Shown here one piece after another: positions 1 through 10,058 of a stretch of 64,000 nt of DNA. The first letter of the stretch is position 1, and each line of letters starts with the position of its first letter. The notes under the pieces are model-generated. The model was not told the DNA's origin and did no database searches. It saw only the letters and a list, made by a program, of their open reading frames with translations. A program made the translations under genes and the position numbers. This DNA comes from Cupriavidus laharis (GTDB taxonomy: Bacteria > Pseudomonadota > Gammaproteobacteria > Burkholderiales > Burkholderiaceae). The stretch spans positions 744,001-808,000 of the forward strand of contig NZ_CAJZAI010000001.1 of the NCBI RefSeq assembly GCF_914271435.1, in the 5' to 3' direction.

Positions 1-2
1 TG

Positions 3-305
3 GTGAGCAACCGGGACGGCGAGACCTGCTCAGCGGAGTTTGTCGAGGTAGTGGCAAGTTGCCTGCGCGGGCTCGGCTACAAGGTATCGGTCAACTGGCC
101 CTACAAGGGCGCCGAGCTGATCCGCGCCTACTCGGACCCGGCGCGCGGCCGGCACAGCTTGCAGGTCGAGGTCAACCGTGCGCTCTATCTGGACGAGGCA
201 CGCTTTGCCCGCCACGCAGGGTTTGCGACGCTGCGCGGGCACCTCGATCAGATGCTGGAAGCCGTGGCGGCGTACGTGCGCAGCGAGGTGGCGGCGCTCA
301 GATGA
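3..305 (+). CDS. N-formylglutamate amidohydrolase family protein, C-terminal part
   Basis: This is the last 100 residues of a gene that enters from the left edge; the GTG at base 3 is only the first in-frame codon and not a believable start. The segment starts with SNRDGE and later carries the block HSLQVEVNRALYLDE, which matches the C-terminal part of the N-formylglutamate amidohydrolase (HutG-like) family, where a conserved Q(V/I)E(V/I)NR(A/S)LY(L/M) stretch is found. The family removes the formyl or N-acyl group in histidine degradation or acts on related amides. The stop overlaps by eight bases the stop of the convergent FAD-linked oxidase gene. The substrate cannot be told from the fragment. 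Confidence 0.75.
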   Translation: MSNRDGETCSAEFVEVVASCLRGLGYKVSVNWPYKGAELIRAYSDPARGRHSLQVEVNRALYLDEARFARHAGFATLRGHLDQMLEAVAAYVRSEVAALR

Positions 306-1716
306 CCTTGCCGGGGTTCATCAGCCCCTGCGGGTCCAGTGCCTGCTTGATCGCACGCATCATGGCCAGTTCCACCTCGCTCTTGTAGAGGCGGTTCTCC
401 TCGCGCTTGAGCTGGCCCAGGCCATGTTCGGCGGAGATCGAGCCACCGTGCGAATGCACGCTGTCATGGACGATGCGGTTGACGGCATCCTGGTTGCCCA
501 GGAACGCATCGTGGTCCACACCGGGCGGCGGCGACACGTTGTAGTGCAGGTTGCCGTCGCCGAGGTGGCCGAAGGTCACCATGCGCGCGCCAGGGAACGA
601 CACCTGCAGCAGCGCGTCCGTCGTCTCGATGAAATCGGCCACGCGCGACACGGGCACGGCAATGTCGTGCTTGATGTTCTTGCCTTCCTCGACCTGCGCC
701 AGCGGAATGTGCTCGCGCAGGTTCCAGAAATCGCGCGACTGCTGCACGGATTCCGCCACTGCGGCGTCGATGGCCACGCCGGCATCGAAGGCGACCTGCA
801 TCAGCTTCTCGAAGATGGCACGCGCATGTTCCTCGCCTTCGCTGTCCGAAAGCTCCATCAGCACAAGCTGCGGGTGCACGTCGGCAAACGGGTAGCGCAA
901 CTGCGGAAAATGCGTAGTGACGAGCCGCATGCTTAGCGCCGACATCAGCTCGAAGCCGGTCAGCATGGCTGCGGCGTGCGACTGGGCGATGGCCAGCAGC
1001 GCGAGCGCCGCACGCGGGCTTGCCACGGCCGCCAGCGCGGTGACGCTCGCGCGCGGCAGCGGGAACAGCTTCATGACGGCGGCCGTGATGACGCCGAGCG
1101 TGCCTTCCGCGCCGATAAACAGGTCACGCAGGTCGTAGCCCGTGTTGTCCTTGCGCAGTCCGCGCAGACCATGCCAGATCTCGCCTTTCGGCGTCACCAC
1201 CTCCAGCCCCAGGCACAGCTCGCGCGTATTGCCATAGCGCAGCACCGCGGTGCCGCCCGCGTTGGTGGACAGGTTGCCGCCGATGGTGCAACTGCCCTCG
1301 GCTGCCAGGCTCAGCGGAAAGAGCCTGCCGTGTTCGTGCGCCACGTCCTGCAGGTGCTGGAGCACGACGCCGGCTTCGACGGTGACCGTGTTGTTGAGCG
1401 GGTCCACTTGCCGCACGCGGTTCAGGCGCTGCAGCGAAATCACCACGGAATCCGTCGTGCCCGGCGTGGCGCCGCCGCACAGGCTGGTATTGCCGCCCTG
1501 GGGCACCACGGCGATCTTGTGGGCATGGCACGCGTGGACGGCTGCGGCAACTTCCTCGGTATTGCCGGGACGCAGCACGGCGATGGCGTCGCCGCTGTAG
1601 CGCTTGCGCCAGTCCGTCAGGTAGGGCGCCTTGTCGGCAGTATCGGTCAGCACGTGCTGGGGGCCCAGCGCCGCGCGGCAGAGGTCGAGGAAGGAGTCGT
1701 GGTGCGAAGCAGGCAT
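298..1716 (-). CDS. FAD-linked oxidase (D-lactate/D-2-hydroxyacid dehydrogenase type)
   Basis: A 472-residue flavoprotein of the GlcD/D-2-hydroxyglutarate dehydrogenase family. The N-terminal PCMH-type FAD domain shows PQGGNTSLCGGATP (around residue 73) and GGNLSTNAGG (around 148), both FAD pyrophosphate-binding segments. The C-terminal FAD_oxidase_C domain ends with the typical SISAEHGLGQLKR motif. Family members oxidise D-2-hydroxy acids and pass electrons to quinone or an electron-transfer flavoprotein. No Fe-S partner gene such as GlcF is nearby. It reads in the same direction as the DUF2069 gene, 19 bases downstream of it. The exact substrate (lactate, glycolate or 2-hydroxyglutarate) cannot be fixed from sequence. 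Confidence 0.9.
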   Translation of the reverse strand: MPASHHDSFLDLCRAALGPQHVLTDTADKAPYLTDWRKRYSGDAIAVLRPGNTEEVAAAVHACHAHKIAVVPQGGNTSLCGGATPGTTDSVVISLQRLNRVRQVDPLNNTVTVEAGVVLQHLQDVAHEHGRLFPLSLAAEGSCTIGGNLSTNAGGTAVLRYGNTRELCLGLEVVTPKGEIWHGLRGLRKDNTGYDLRDLFIGAEGTLGVITAAVMKLFPLPRASVTALAAVASPRAALALLAIAQSHAAAMLTGFELMSALSMRLVTTHFPQLRYPFADVHPQLVLMELSDSEGEEHARAIFEKLMQVAFDAGVAIDAAVAESVQQSRDFWNLREHIPLAQVEEGKNIKHDIAVPVSRVADFIETTDALLQVSFPGARMVTFGHLGDGNLHYNVSPPPGVDHDAFLGNQDAVNRIVHDSVHSHGGSISAEHGLGQLKREENRLYKSEVELAMMRAIKQALDPQGLMNPGKVI

Positions 1717-1735
1717 GTCGTGTCCTGGAATGCGG

Positions 1736-4233
<2,498 letters not shown>

Positions 4234-4290
4234 CCGGCGAAACAGCCCCGCATGCCAAGTACGACGACAGGCCCCGAATCACCAGCACCC

Positions 4291-4322
4291 AAAGAAAAAA
4301 CGCCCTCCACAGGGGGAGGGCG
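4291..4322 (-). terminator. Rho-independent terminator of the Bug gene
   Basis: On the minus strand an eight-base perfect stem (CGCCCTCC paired with GGAGGGCG, loop of six) is followed by TTTTTTCTTT. It lies 36 bases after the stop of the Bug binding-protein gene. No comparable U-tract exists on the plus strand, so it does not serve the BrkB gene. Confidence 0.88.
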
Positions 4323-4357
4323 CTTCCAAACCACCAAATATCAACTCAAAAACCTCT

Positions 4358-5335
4358 TCAGGGCTGAATATTAAACGCCTTAACAATCTGCCCATTCCTC
4401 TCATACTCCGCCCGCAGCGCCTGGCTAAGCTGAGGCAGGGTTTGAGCCGGCATCGGCTCATAGCCAAGCGATTCCATCCGGTCATGCAACTTGGGCGTTG
4501 CAGCGGCCTTGTAGGCCGCAGCCTGGATCTTCTGCGCTAGTTCAACAGGCACCTGCGCGGAGGTGATCACGCCGATCCAGTTGCTGAAGTCGACATCCGC
4601 ATACCCCAGTTCCGCAAAGGTCGGCACCTGCGGCAGCAGCGGCGAACGGCTCTTGGAAGCAACAGCGAACGCCTGCACCTTGCCCGCCTTGATCATCGGC
4701 AACGAGGTCACCATGCCGTCGTACATGACCGCGATCTGCCCGCCCATGACCTGGGCAAGCGCTGGCCCTGAGCCGGCGAACGGCACGTGCTGCAGGTCCA
4801 TTCCGGCCTTCTGGTTCATGATCATGCCCGCGTAGTGCGACGCCGTACCCGCGCTGTAGGATGCGAAGCTCAGCTTGCCGGGGTTGGCCTTGACGTAGCT
4901 GACGAGGGACGGCAGATCCTTGGCGGGCAGTGTCGGCGCACCGACCAGCACCATGCGCGACCGCGCCACGGCGGCTACGGGACGGGTGTCCTTCATGGTG
5001 TCGTGTGACGTCTTCAGTACGTGCGGCACTTCAGTCAGGACATTGGTGGCTGTCACCATGATGGTCTGTCCGTCCGCCGGTGCGGCCAGCAGCGTGCTGA
5101 TGGCGATGCCGCCACCGGCCCCCGGCTTGTTGTCGACGATGACAGGCTGCCCGAGATCGGCGGAAAGCTGGTCCGCCAGCAGGCGGGCCATGACGTCCAT
5201 GGTGCCGCCGGCAGGGGCCGGTACCAGCATGCGCACGGGCTTGCTGGTCCACGCCATGGCCGCGGGCATGGCCAGGGCCATGACGGTGGCGAGCGCCACA
5301 TGGCGCATGCGAAGCAGGGCGGGGCGTTGTTTCAT
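4358..5335 (-). CDS. Bug/TctC family tripartite tricarboxylate transporter binding protein
   Basis: A 325-residue periplasmic binding protein with a signal peptide (basic start, hydrophobic core ATVMALAMPAAMA, likely cut after AMA). The mature protein follows the Bug plan: PVRMLVPAPAGGTMDVMAR near the N-terminus (ligand loop), GQPVIVDNKPGAGGGIA, and the later DLPSLVSYVKANPGKLSFASYSAG block. Such proteins capture small carboxylates or other metabolites, sometimes for a TctAB transporter, but many are orphans in Cupriavidus and Bordetella. No TctA or TctB gene is adjacent. The ligand is unknown. A clear terminator follows. Confidence 0.92.
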   Translation of the reverse strand: MKQRPALLRMRHVALATVMALAMPAAMAWTSKPVRMLVPAPAGGTMDVMARLLADQLSADLGQPVIVDNKPGAGGGIAISTLLAAPADGQTIMVTATNVLTEVPHVLKTSHDTMKDTRPVAAVARSRMVLVGAPTLPAKDLPSLVSYVKANPGKLSFASYSAGTASHYAGMIMNQKAGMDLQHVPFAGSGPALAQVMGGQIAVMYDGMVTSLPMIKAGKVQAFAVASKSRSPLLPQVPTFAELGYADVDFSNWIGVITSAQVPVELAQKIQAAAYKAAATPKLHDRMESLGYEPMPAQTLPQLSQALRAEYERNGQIVKAFNIQP

Positions 5336-5465
5336 GTTGTGTTGTCTCCGTTATGAGTATGTGATACGCGACGGCGCCCGTGCCCGCCGCCTGAGGGGAC
5401 GGGCACAGGGTACTGCGGGGTCGGTCGAGGCAGGACGGACTTCGTCCCGTTCGGGAGGCAGGGGT

Positions 5466-6164
5466 TCAGGCGGCAGTTCGCGTGGCGATCTGCTTGGCCC
5501 GCGCCAGCGCACGCTGCATGGCTTCCAGCAGCGCGGCAGGCGGCCGCGACCCCGACACGCTGTGCGTGCCGTTGAATACGAAGTGCGGCACGCCAAGCCC
5601 GGTGCGCGGCGGCAAATCGTCGGGGCCATTCAGTGGCGGCAGCCAGTCCAGGTCGTGCCGCACGGGTGTGCCGGAAGCTCCGGGCATGTCAACGCCGCAC
5701 TCGGCCAGCGCATCGCTCAGTACCTGCCCGTCGCCAATGTTCTGGGCGCGGATGAAGTAGCGCGTGAACAGGTTGTCGATGAGCGCCGCGGTGGCCTCTG
5801 CGCCCGATTGCCGGCGGACGAAGCGCACCAGCCGATGCGCCAGCAGCGTATTGGGGAAGGTTTCGATGCGGTCCAGCGCCAGGGTAAGGCCGGCTTCGCG
5901 CGCCGCATGGCATACCTGTGCCTGGCGCACGGCTACGGCCTGCGGGCTGCCCAGCCGCGCTACGTAGAAGTCGCGATAGGGAATGCCATCGGGTGGCGTG
6001 GCGGGAATGAGCGGGTAGGAGCGCCATTCCACGTGTACGGTAACGTCCGGGCGCTCGCGTGCGAGCAGGCCCAGGGCGGTTTCAAGATGCCGTTTGCCGA
6101 TCAGGCACCACGGACAGATCAGGTCGAAATACGCTTCGACCGACAGGATGTTGGTTGGAGTCAT
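5466..6164 (-). CDS. DsbA family oxidoreductase (FrnE/2-hydroxychromene isomerase-like)
   Basis: A 232-residue thioredoxin-fold protein with an all-helical insertion. The active-site motif is CPWC at residues 17-20 after the first beta strand (SVEAYFDLICPWC), with a cis-Pro loop at GLGVPHFVFNG near residue 193. This matches the cytoplasmic FrnE/DsbA-like family that also includes 2-hydroxychromene-2-carboxylate isomerases; unlike the latter it keeps both Cys residues, so a dithiol oxidoreductase is more likely. There is no signal peptide. It lies 41 bases after the DUF1289 gene on the same strand and may share its transcript. Confidence 0.88.
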   Translation of the reverse strand: MTPTNILSVEAYFDLICPWCLIGKRHLETALGLLARERPDVTVHVEWRSYPLIPATPPDGIPYRDFYVARLGSPQAVAVRQAQVCHAAREAGLTLALDRIETFPNTLLAHRLVRFVRRQSGAEATAALIDNLFTRYFIRAQNIGDGQVLSDALAECGVDMPGASGTPVRHDLDWLPPLNGPDDLPPRTGLGVPHFVFNGTHSVSGSRPPAALLEAMQRALARAKQIATRTAA

Positions 6165-6205
6165 GGATGCTGCGGAAAGGCGCCGCGGAAATGTGCGCGA
6201 CGCGG

Positions 6206-6406
6206 TCAGGCGCGTGGCGCCGGCACGCTGCGATTCGGGCGGCGCGCCGGCAGCGACGCCATCACCTCGGCGCGCTGGTCATCGGTCATCTGTTCCCAGC
6301 GGCCGATCTCCACGAGGGTCCTGCCGCAACCCTGGCAATACTTGCCCGCCTGGTCCATGCGGCAGATGTTGATGCAGGGATTCGCGACGGAAATGGACGG
6401 GTTCAT
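6206..6406 (-). CDS. DUF1289 domain-containing small Cys-rich protein
   Basis: A 66-residue protein with the DUF1289 pattern of four cysteines: PCINIC near residues 10-15 and YCQGCGRT near 23-30, followed by an EIGRW segment. The pattern suggests a metal-binding (zinc or Fe-S) knuckle. The ATG at 6406 is chosen because it places the conserved PCINIC block ten residues from the start, as in the family; an upstream in-frame ATG at 6484 would add 26 residues without similarity. It sits between the BKACE gene and the DsbA-like gene on the same strand. Function is unknown. Confidence 0.8.
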   Translation of the reverse strand: MNPSISVANPCINICRMDQAGKYCQGCGRTLVEIGRWEQMTDDQRAEVMASLPARRPNRSVPAPRA

Positions 6407-6485
6407 GGCTTTGTTCGCGTGCGATGGGGCGGGGGCTGCATGCCGGCCGGCACGGGGCATCACGCCCCGGCCGGCTAGCGGCACA

Positions 6486-7544
6486 TCAGGCTGCCTTGCG
6501 CAGCGGCAGGTTCTTCTGGCCGACCTTGCGGTTGGGCGCCATGCCGTGAGCTTCCAGCGTCTCGTCAGCGCTGTCGTACCAGGTGCCGATGCGATAGATC
6601 TCGCGGGCTTCCTTGCCCGAGGCGATCTCGCGGCCCAGTTCCTTCGCCACGCGCACGCACTGCTCGATCTGCTGCACCGAGGTCATGCGGTTGCCGTGCT
6701 GGTCGATGATGGTGTCCTCGATGCCGCAGCGCGGGTGCAGGCCCATGGCCATCGCCATCATGTTGAACGGCAGCACGTTCTTCAGCAGCGACTCGGCGGT
6801 CAGCGTGCAGCCGTCCGGCGCGCGATGCACGAAGTTGAAGAAGTTGAACGGGTTGGGGCCGTCGAAGCCGCCGCCGATGCCGATCCAGGTCAGGTTCAGC
6901 GGCCCCTTGTACAGGCCCGCGCGCACCATGCGCTCCAGCGTTTCCAGCGCATGGATGCCGGTGAGCTGGAAGTGCGGCTGGATGCCGGCGTTGCTGAGGC
7001 GGCGCAGATGCTCTTCAACCCAGCCCGGGCCGGCCGGTACCGTCATCTCGCGGTAGGCCTCGACGTAGGCGGGATGGGACAGCGACGTACCCTCGAGGTA
7101 TTCGGGGTACAGCAGCTCCATGATGTTCATCTGCGTGGTGTTGATAGCCACCGTCACCTGGTCCGGCTTCGGGTCGAGGTCGGCCAGCATGTGGCGCGTG
7201 TCGTCCGACAGCCACTTGGCGGCCTGGCCGTCATCTTCCGGCGCGAACGAGATCGAGCCGCCGACCTGGATGATCATGTCCGGCACAGCGGCGCGCACGC
7301 CGGCGATCAGTTCGTTGAACTTGGACAGGCGCTTGGAGCCCTTGCCGTCGAGTTCGCGCACGTGCAGGTGCAGCACGGTGGCACCGGCGTTGTAGCAATC
7401 CACGGCCTTCTGTACCTGTTCTTCCATGGTCACCGGGATGTCTTCCGGAAAGTCCTGCGGCATCCACTCCGGGCCGTACGGGGCCACGGTGATGACCACT
7501 TTGTCCTGGTTCTCGGGGTGCAGGGAATCGTCGAGGAATTGCAT
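6486..7544 (-). CDS. BKACE-family beta-keto acid cleavage enzyme (3-keto-5-aminohexanoate cleavage protein type)
   Basis: A 352-residue TIM-barrel enzyme of the DUF849/BKACE family. These zinc enzymes condense a beta-keto acid with acetyl-CoA and split it to acetoacetate plus a new CoA ester. The zinc ligands are visible as HLHVRE with His59 and His61, and the C-terminal half holds the GIGGGFDGPNPFNFF and MGLHPRCGIEDTI blocks, the latter being the usual family signature. The ATG at 7544 is preceded by AGGAG on the minus strand; a longer frame up to 7655 has no similarity. It is divergent from an AraC regulator, and an 81-base element in the gap recurs before a distant MFS transporter gene. 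The substrate is unknown; carnitine or other keto acids are possible. Confidence 0.9.
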   Translation of the reverse strand: MQFLDDSLHPENQDKVVITVAPYGPEWMPQDFPEDIPVTMEEQVQKAVDCYNAGATVLHLHVRELDGKGSKRLSKFNELIAGVRAAVPDMIIQVGGSISFAPEDDGQAAKWLSDDTRHMLADLDPKPDQVTVAINTTQMNIMELLYPEYLEGTSLSHPAYVEAYREMTVPAGPGWVEEHLRRLSNAGIQPHFQLTGIHALETLERMVRAGLYKGPLNLTWIGIGGGFDGPNPFNFFNFVHRAPDGCTLTAESLLKNVLPFNMMAMAMGLHPRCGIEDTIIDQHGNRMTSVQQIEQCVRVAKELGREIASGKEAREIYRIGTWYDSADETLEAHGMAPNRKVGQKNLPLRKAA

Positions 7545-7627
7545 TGCGTTGCTCCTGAATGTGCGTGGCTGCCGGCTCTGTATGTGCTGCCGTTTTGCCT
7601 TGTCCTGGGAACTGCTGTTCCGGTGCC

Positions 7628-7708
7628 CGAAGTATCGGTGAATGGTGCAGAGCAATTTGACGATCCGGGACGATCGATTTACATTTCGGGACAGTCAGGG
7701 AAAACACG
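7628..7708 (-). promoter_or_regulatory. AraC-type operator and promoter, copy 1
   Basis: This stretch aligns without gaps to 25268-25348 (62 of 81 bases by my count). It contains two CGGGAC half-sites at 7666 and 7687, exactly 21 bases apart, as expected for AraC-family dimers. Read on the minus strand, the half-sites are followed by GTCAAA and, 18 bases on, by GATACT, which would be a weak -35 and a -10 firing toward the BKACE gene. The distal half-site ends about 17 bases before the AraC start codon, so self-repression is possible. The motif is seen; its use by the adjacent regulator is inferred. Confidence 0.7.
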
Positions 7709-8728
7709 ATGTCCTACTACCTTCGCAGTGCCAGCCTTACCAACTATGTGGAAGTGGCCCGCTCCGTGGGCCTGGATCCGCATCAGCAATTGCGCGCGGC
7801 AAAGATCAGCCGCGACGTGCTGCTGGACCCCGATATCCGCATTCCGGCGAAAAAGGTCGGCCGCCTGCTGGACGATTCCGCGCGCGCCGCGCAGGTGGAC
7901 GATATCGGCCTGCGCATGGCGGAACTGCGCCAGTTCTCCAACCTCGGCCCGCTGGCCTTCGTCGTGCGCGAGCAGCCGACGCTGCGGCGGGCGCTGGAGT
8001 CGATGGTGCGCTACATGGGCCTGCAGAATGAAGCGCTCGCGATGCGCATGGAAGAGTCCGAGGGCTTGCTGATGATTCGCCTGCATATCCTCAACGACGA
8101 GCCGGGCACGCTGCGCCAGGCCACCGATCTCGCGGTCGGCGTGATCTATCGCATGCTGAGCGTGTTCCTGGGAGCTTCGTGGCGGCCGCGCAGCATCTGC
8201 TTCACGCATGCGGCGCCCGCCAGCCAGGCTACCTTCCTGCGCGTGTTCGGCATGCCCTGCCTGTTCAACCAGGACTTCGATGGCATCGTCTGTGTCGCCG
8301 CCGATCTCGAAGCGCCACTGCCTTCCTATGATCCGGTCATGGCGCAGCAGGTAAAGCGCTACCTCGGCACGTTGCTGGCCCAGGCAAACACCACGATGCC
8401 TGACAAGGTGCGCGAGCTTGTCCATGTGCTGCTGCCATCCGGCATGTGCTCGGTCGACCGCGTGGCGCAGCACCTCGGCGTGGACCGCCGCACGGTGCAC
8501 CGGCGGCTGGCGCAGGAGAACACGACCTATTCGGGCATCGTCAATGAAGCCCGTGCGAGCCTGGTGGTGCGCTATATCGACAACCGCGAGCGGCCATTGT
8601 CCGAAGTCGCCACGTTGCTCGGCTTTTCGTCGCTGAGCGCGTTTTCGCGCTGGTTTGGCGGCCAATTTGGCTGCAGTGTGTCGAGATGGCGCATGCAGCA
8701 GGATGGCCAGGCAGGGAGCATCACGTAG
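7709..8728 (+). CDS. AraC family transcriptional regulator, divergent from BKACE gene
   Basis: A 339-residue regulator. The N-terminal two thirds match the Arabinose_bd-type ligand domain found in OruR/ArgR-like AraC proteins (LRQFSNLGPLAFVVREQPTL near residue 72), and the last 100 residues form the double helix-turn-helix AraC domain (VDRVAQHLGVDRRTVHRRLAQ, then the SLSAFSRWFGGQFGCSVSRWR end motif). It starts at an ATG only about 17 bases after a half-site of the shared operator. It is transcribed away from the BKACE gene and probably activates it, and by the repeat at 25268-25348 also the distant MFS gene. The inducer is unknown. Confidence 0.9.
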   Translation: MSYYLRSASLTNYVEVARSVGLDPHQQLRAAKISRDVLLDPDIRIPAKKVGRLLDDSARAAQVDDIGLRMAELRQFSNLGPLAFVVREQPTLRRALESMVRYMGLQNEALAMRMEESEGLLMIRLHILNDEPGTLRQATDLAVGVIYRMLSVFLGASWRPRSICFTHAAPASQATFLRVFGMPCLFNQDFDGIVCVAADLEAPLPSYDPVMAQQVKRYLGTLLAQANTTMPDKVRELVHVLLPSGMCSVDRVAQHLGVDRRTVHRRLAQENTTYSGIVNEARASLVVRYIDNRERPLSEVATLLGFSSLSAFSRWFGGQFGCSVSRWRMQQDGQAGSIT

Positions 8729-8813
8729 CCGACCGATTCTCACCATGCGGCGGCTGTGACAGAATGCGCCAGCCTTCACCACATTCCCATTGCACGCATT
8801 GCCAACAAGCCGC

Positions 8814-9812
8814 GTGAACGACTTTTCAGCCACCGTCCCTATCTCCGTCGTCAACGGCTTCCTGTCCGGTGCCGATCCCGCGGCCATGGCACGGCTGGCG
8901 GAGTGCTCCGGCATTGCGCCGGAATTGCTGGCCGAACCGGCGGCGCGGGTCACGCAGGAGCAGTTCTCGACGCTATACCGCCTGCTCGCGAAGGAGCTGG
9001 ACGACGAAATGCCGGGCATCTTCAGCCGGCCATTGCGCAATGGCACGCTCAAATACCTCTGCCTGAGCCTGCTCGATGCGCCAAGGCTGGAAGTCGCGCT
9101 GCGTCGCTTCGGGCAGTTCTTCCACCTGATCCTTGACGACTTCCGAATGGAGTCCCGGCGCGAGGATTCGAGCGGCATCGTCGAGCTCGTGGACAACCCG
9201 GCCGGCCCCGCCGCGAGCATGCTGGGGCGCGAGCTGATGCTCAAGCTCGTGCATGGCGTGGCGTCGTGGCTGATCCGCCAGCGCATACCGTTGCAGGCGG
9301 TCGAGTTGCCCGATACGCGGCCGGCGCTCGCCAGCGACCATCTCTACCTGTTTCCGGGCCCGGTGCATTTCGACCGCCAGCACACACGGCTGGTCTTCGA
9401 TGCCGCCTATCTTGACCTGCCAATCCGGCAGCGCAAGCCCGATCTCGAGAAGTTCCTGGCGCGCGCGCCGGAGGACTGGATCTTCGTCTCGTTCGCCGAG
9501 GAGATGACCTGCCACCGCGTTCGCCAACACGTGGCGGACTGCCTGCCGGCATCGCCAACCATCGATGCGGTGGCACAGGCGCTGCACCAATCGGTGCGCA
9601 CGCTGTGCCGGCGGTTGTCGGCGGAAGGCACCACCTTCCAGGCCATCAAGGACGAGGTGCGGCGCGACATCGCGATCCGGCGTCTCACGCGCTCCGAAGA
9701 CCCCATCGCGGCCATTGCCTTCGATGTGGGCTTCGACAACCCCACTGCCTTTCACCGGGCCTTCCGCCACTGGACTGGCAGCACGCCAAACGCCTACCGG
9801 CGCGCGCTGTGA
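8814..9812 (+). CDS. AraC family transcriptional regulator upstream of the PHA locus
   Basis: A 332-residue protein of the same type as its neighbour: an Arabinose_bd-like N-terminal domain (FSRPLRNGTLKYLCLSLLDA near residue 67) and a C-terminal AraC DNA-binding domain (IDAVAQALHQSVRTLCRRLS, then NPTAFHRAFRHWTGSTPNAYR). No ATG is well placed; GTG at 8814 or TTG at 8790 are the options, neither with a clear ribosome binding site. I chose the GTG. It is followed by a palindromic operator-like region and then the acyl-CoA dehydrogenase - PHA operon in the same direction, which it probably controls. The two AraC genes are only moderately similar and so look like old paralogues. Confidence 0.87.
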   Translation: MNDFSATVPISVVNGFLSGADPAAMARLAECSGIAPELLAEPAARVTQEQFSTLYRLLAKELDDEMPGIFSRPLRNGTLKYLCLSLLDAPRLEVALRRFGQFFHLILDDFRMESRREDSSGIVELVDNPAGPAASMLGRELMLKLVHGVASWLIRQRIPLQAVELPDTRPALASDHLYLFPGPVHFDRQHTRLVFDAAYLDLPIRQRKPDLEKFLARAPEDWIFVSFAEEMTCHRVRQHVADCLPASPTIDAVAQALHQSVRTLCRRLSAEGTTFQAIKDEVRRDIAIRRLTRSEDPIAAIAFDVGFDNPTAFHRAFRHWTGSTPNAYRRAL

Positions 9813-9846
9813 GCGCGTGCGGCGGCTGGCAAGGCTGGCCGACGAC

Positions 9847-9932
9847 TGACAAATCCTGCCACATCGGGCGCCTCTGACGCCGCACTCCCCGTGCGCCGGC
9901 CGCAGCATTGTGCAATGCGGCAAGATTTGTCA
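9847..9932. promoter_or_regulatory. Inverted-repeat operator before the PHA operon
   Basis: TGACAAATCCTGCCACATCG at 9847-9866 recurs on the other strand at 9932-9913 with 17 of 20 identical positions; the centres lie 66 bases apart. A smaller near-palindrome (CATTGTGCAATG) sits just inside the right arm. The pair ends 22 bases before a promoter-like sequence for the acyl-CoA dehydrogenase gene. The position between an AraC gene and its likely target operon makes it the prime candidate for the binding site of that AraC protein, although AraC half-sites are more often direct repeats. Confidence 0.65.
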
Positions 9933-9954
9933 TTCAAAGGGCGGGTTTGGGTAA

Positions 9955-9982
9955 TTGCTTTCGCGTGGATGTCCCTTACGAT
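9955..9982 (+). promoter_or_regulatory. Putative sigma-70 promoter of the PHA operon
   Basis: TTGCTT (9955) and TACGAT (9977) are separated by 16 bases, about 75 bases before the acyl-CoA dehydrogenase start. The match is modest, fitting an activator-dependent promoter just downstream of the inverted repeat. Confidence 0.45.
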
Positions 9983-10058
9983 CAGGGCCATCAATGATGT
10001 CGCAGCGCCGCAGGGCATGGAGCCGGAGCCGACGCTGCATCGCCGCGAGAGGAACGAG

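Noticed and set aside
3..5. GTG at base 3 as a real start codon
   Set aside because: The protein is clearly the end part of a longer family; no ribosome binding site can be judged at the window edge.
5374..5408. Possible terminator after the DsbA-like gene
   Set aside because: A seven-base stem GTGCCCG/CGGGCAC has a long loop and no U-tract on either strand.
4920..8072. A 1050-residue open frame on the plus strand
   Set aside because: It is antisense to the Bug, DsbA, DUF1289 and BKACE genes, has low-complexity Arg/Ala/His content and no motif. It is a product of GC-rich codons on the other strand.
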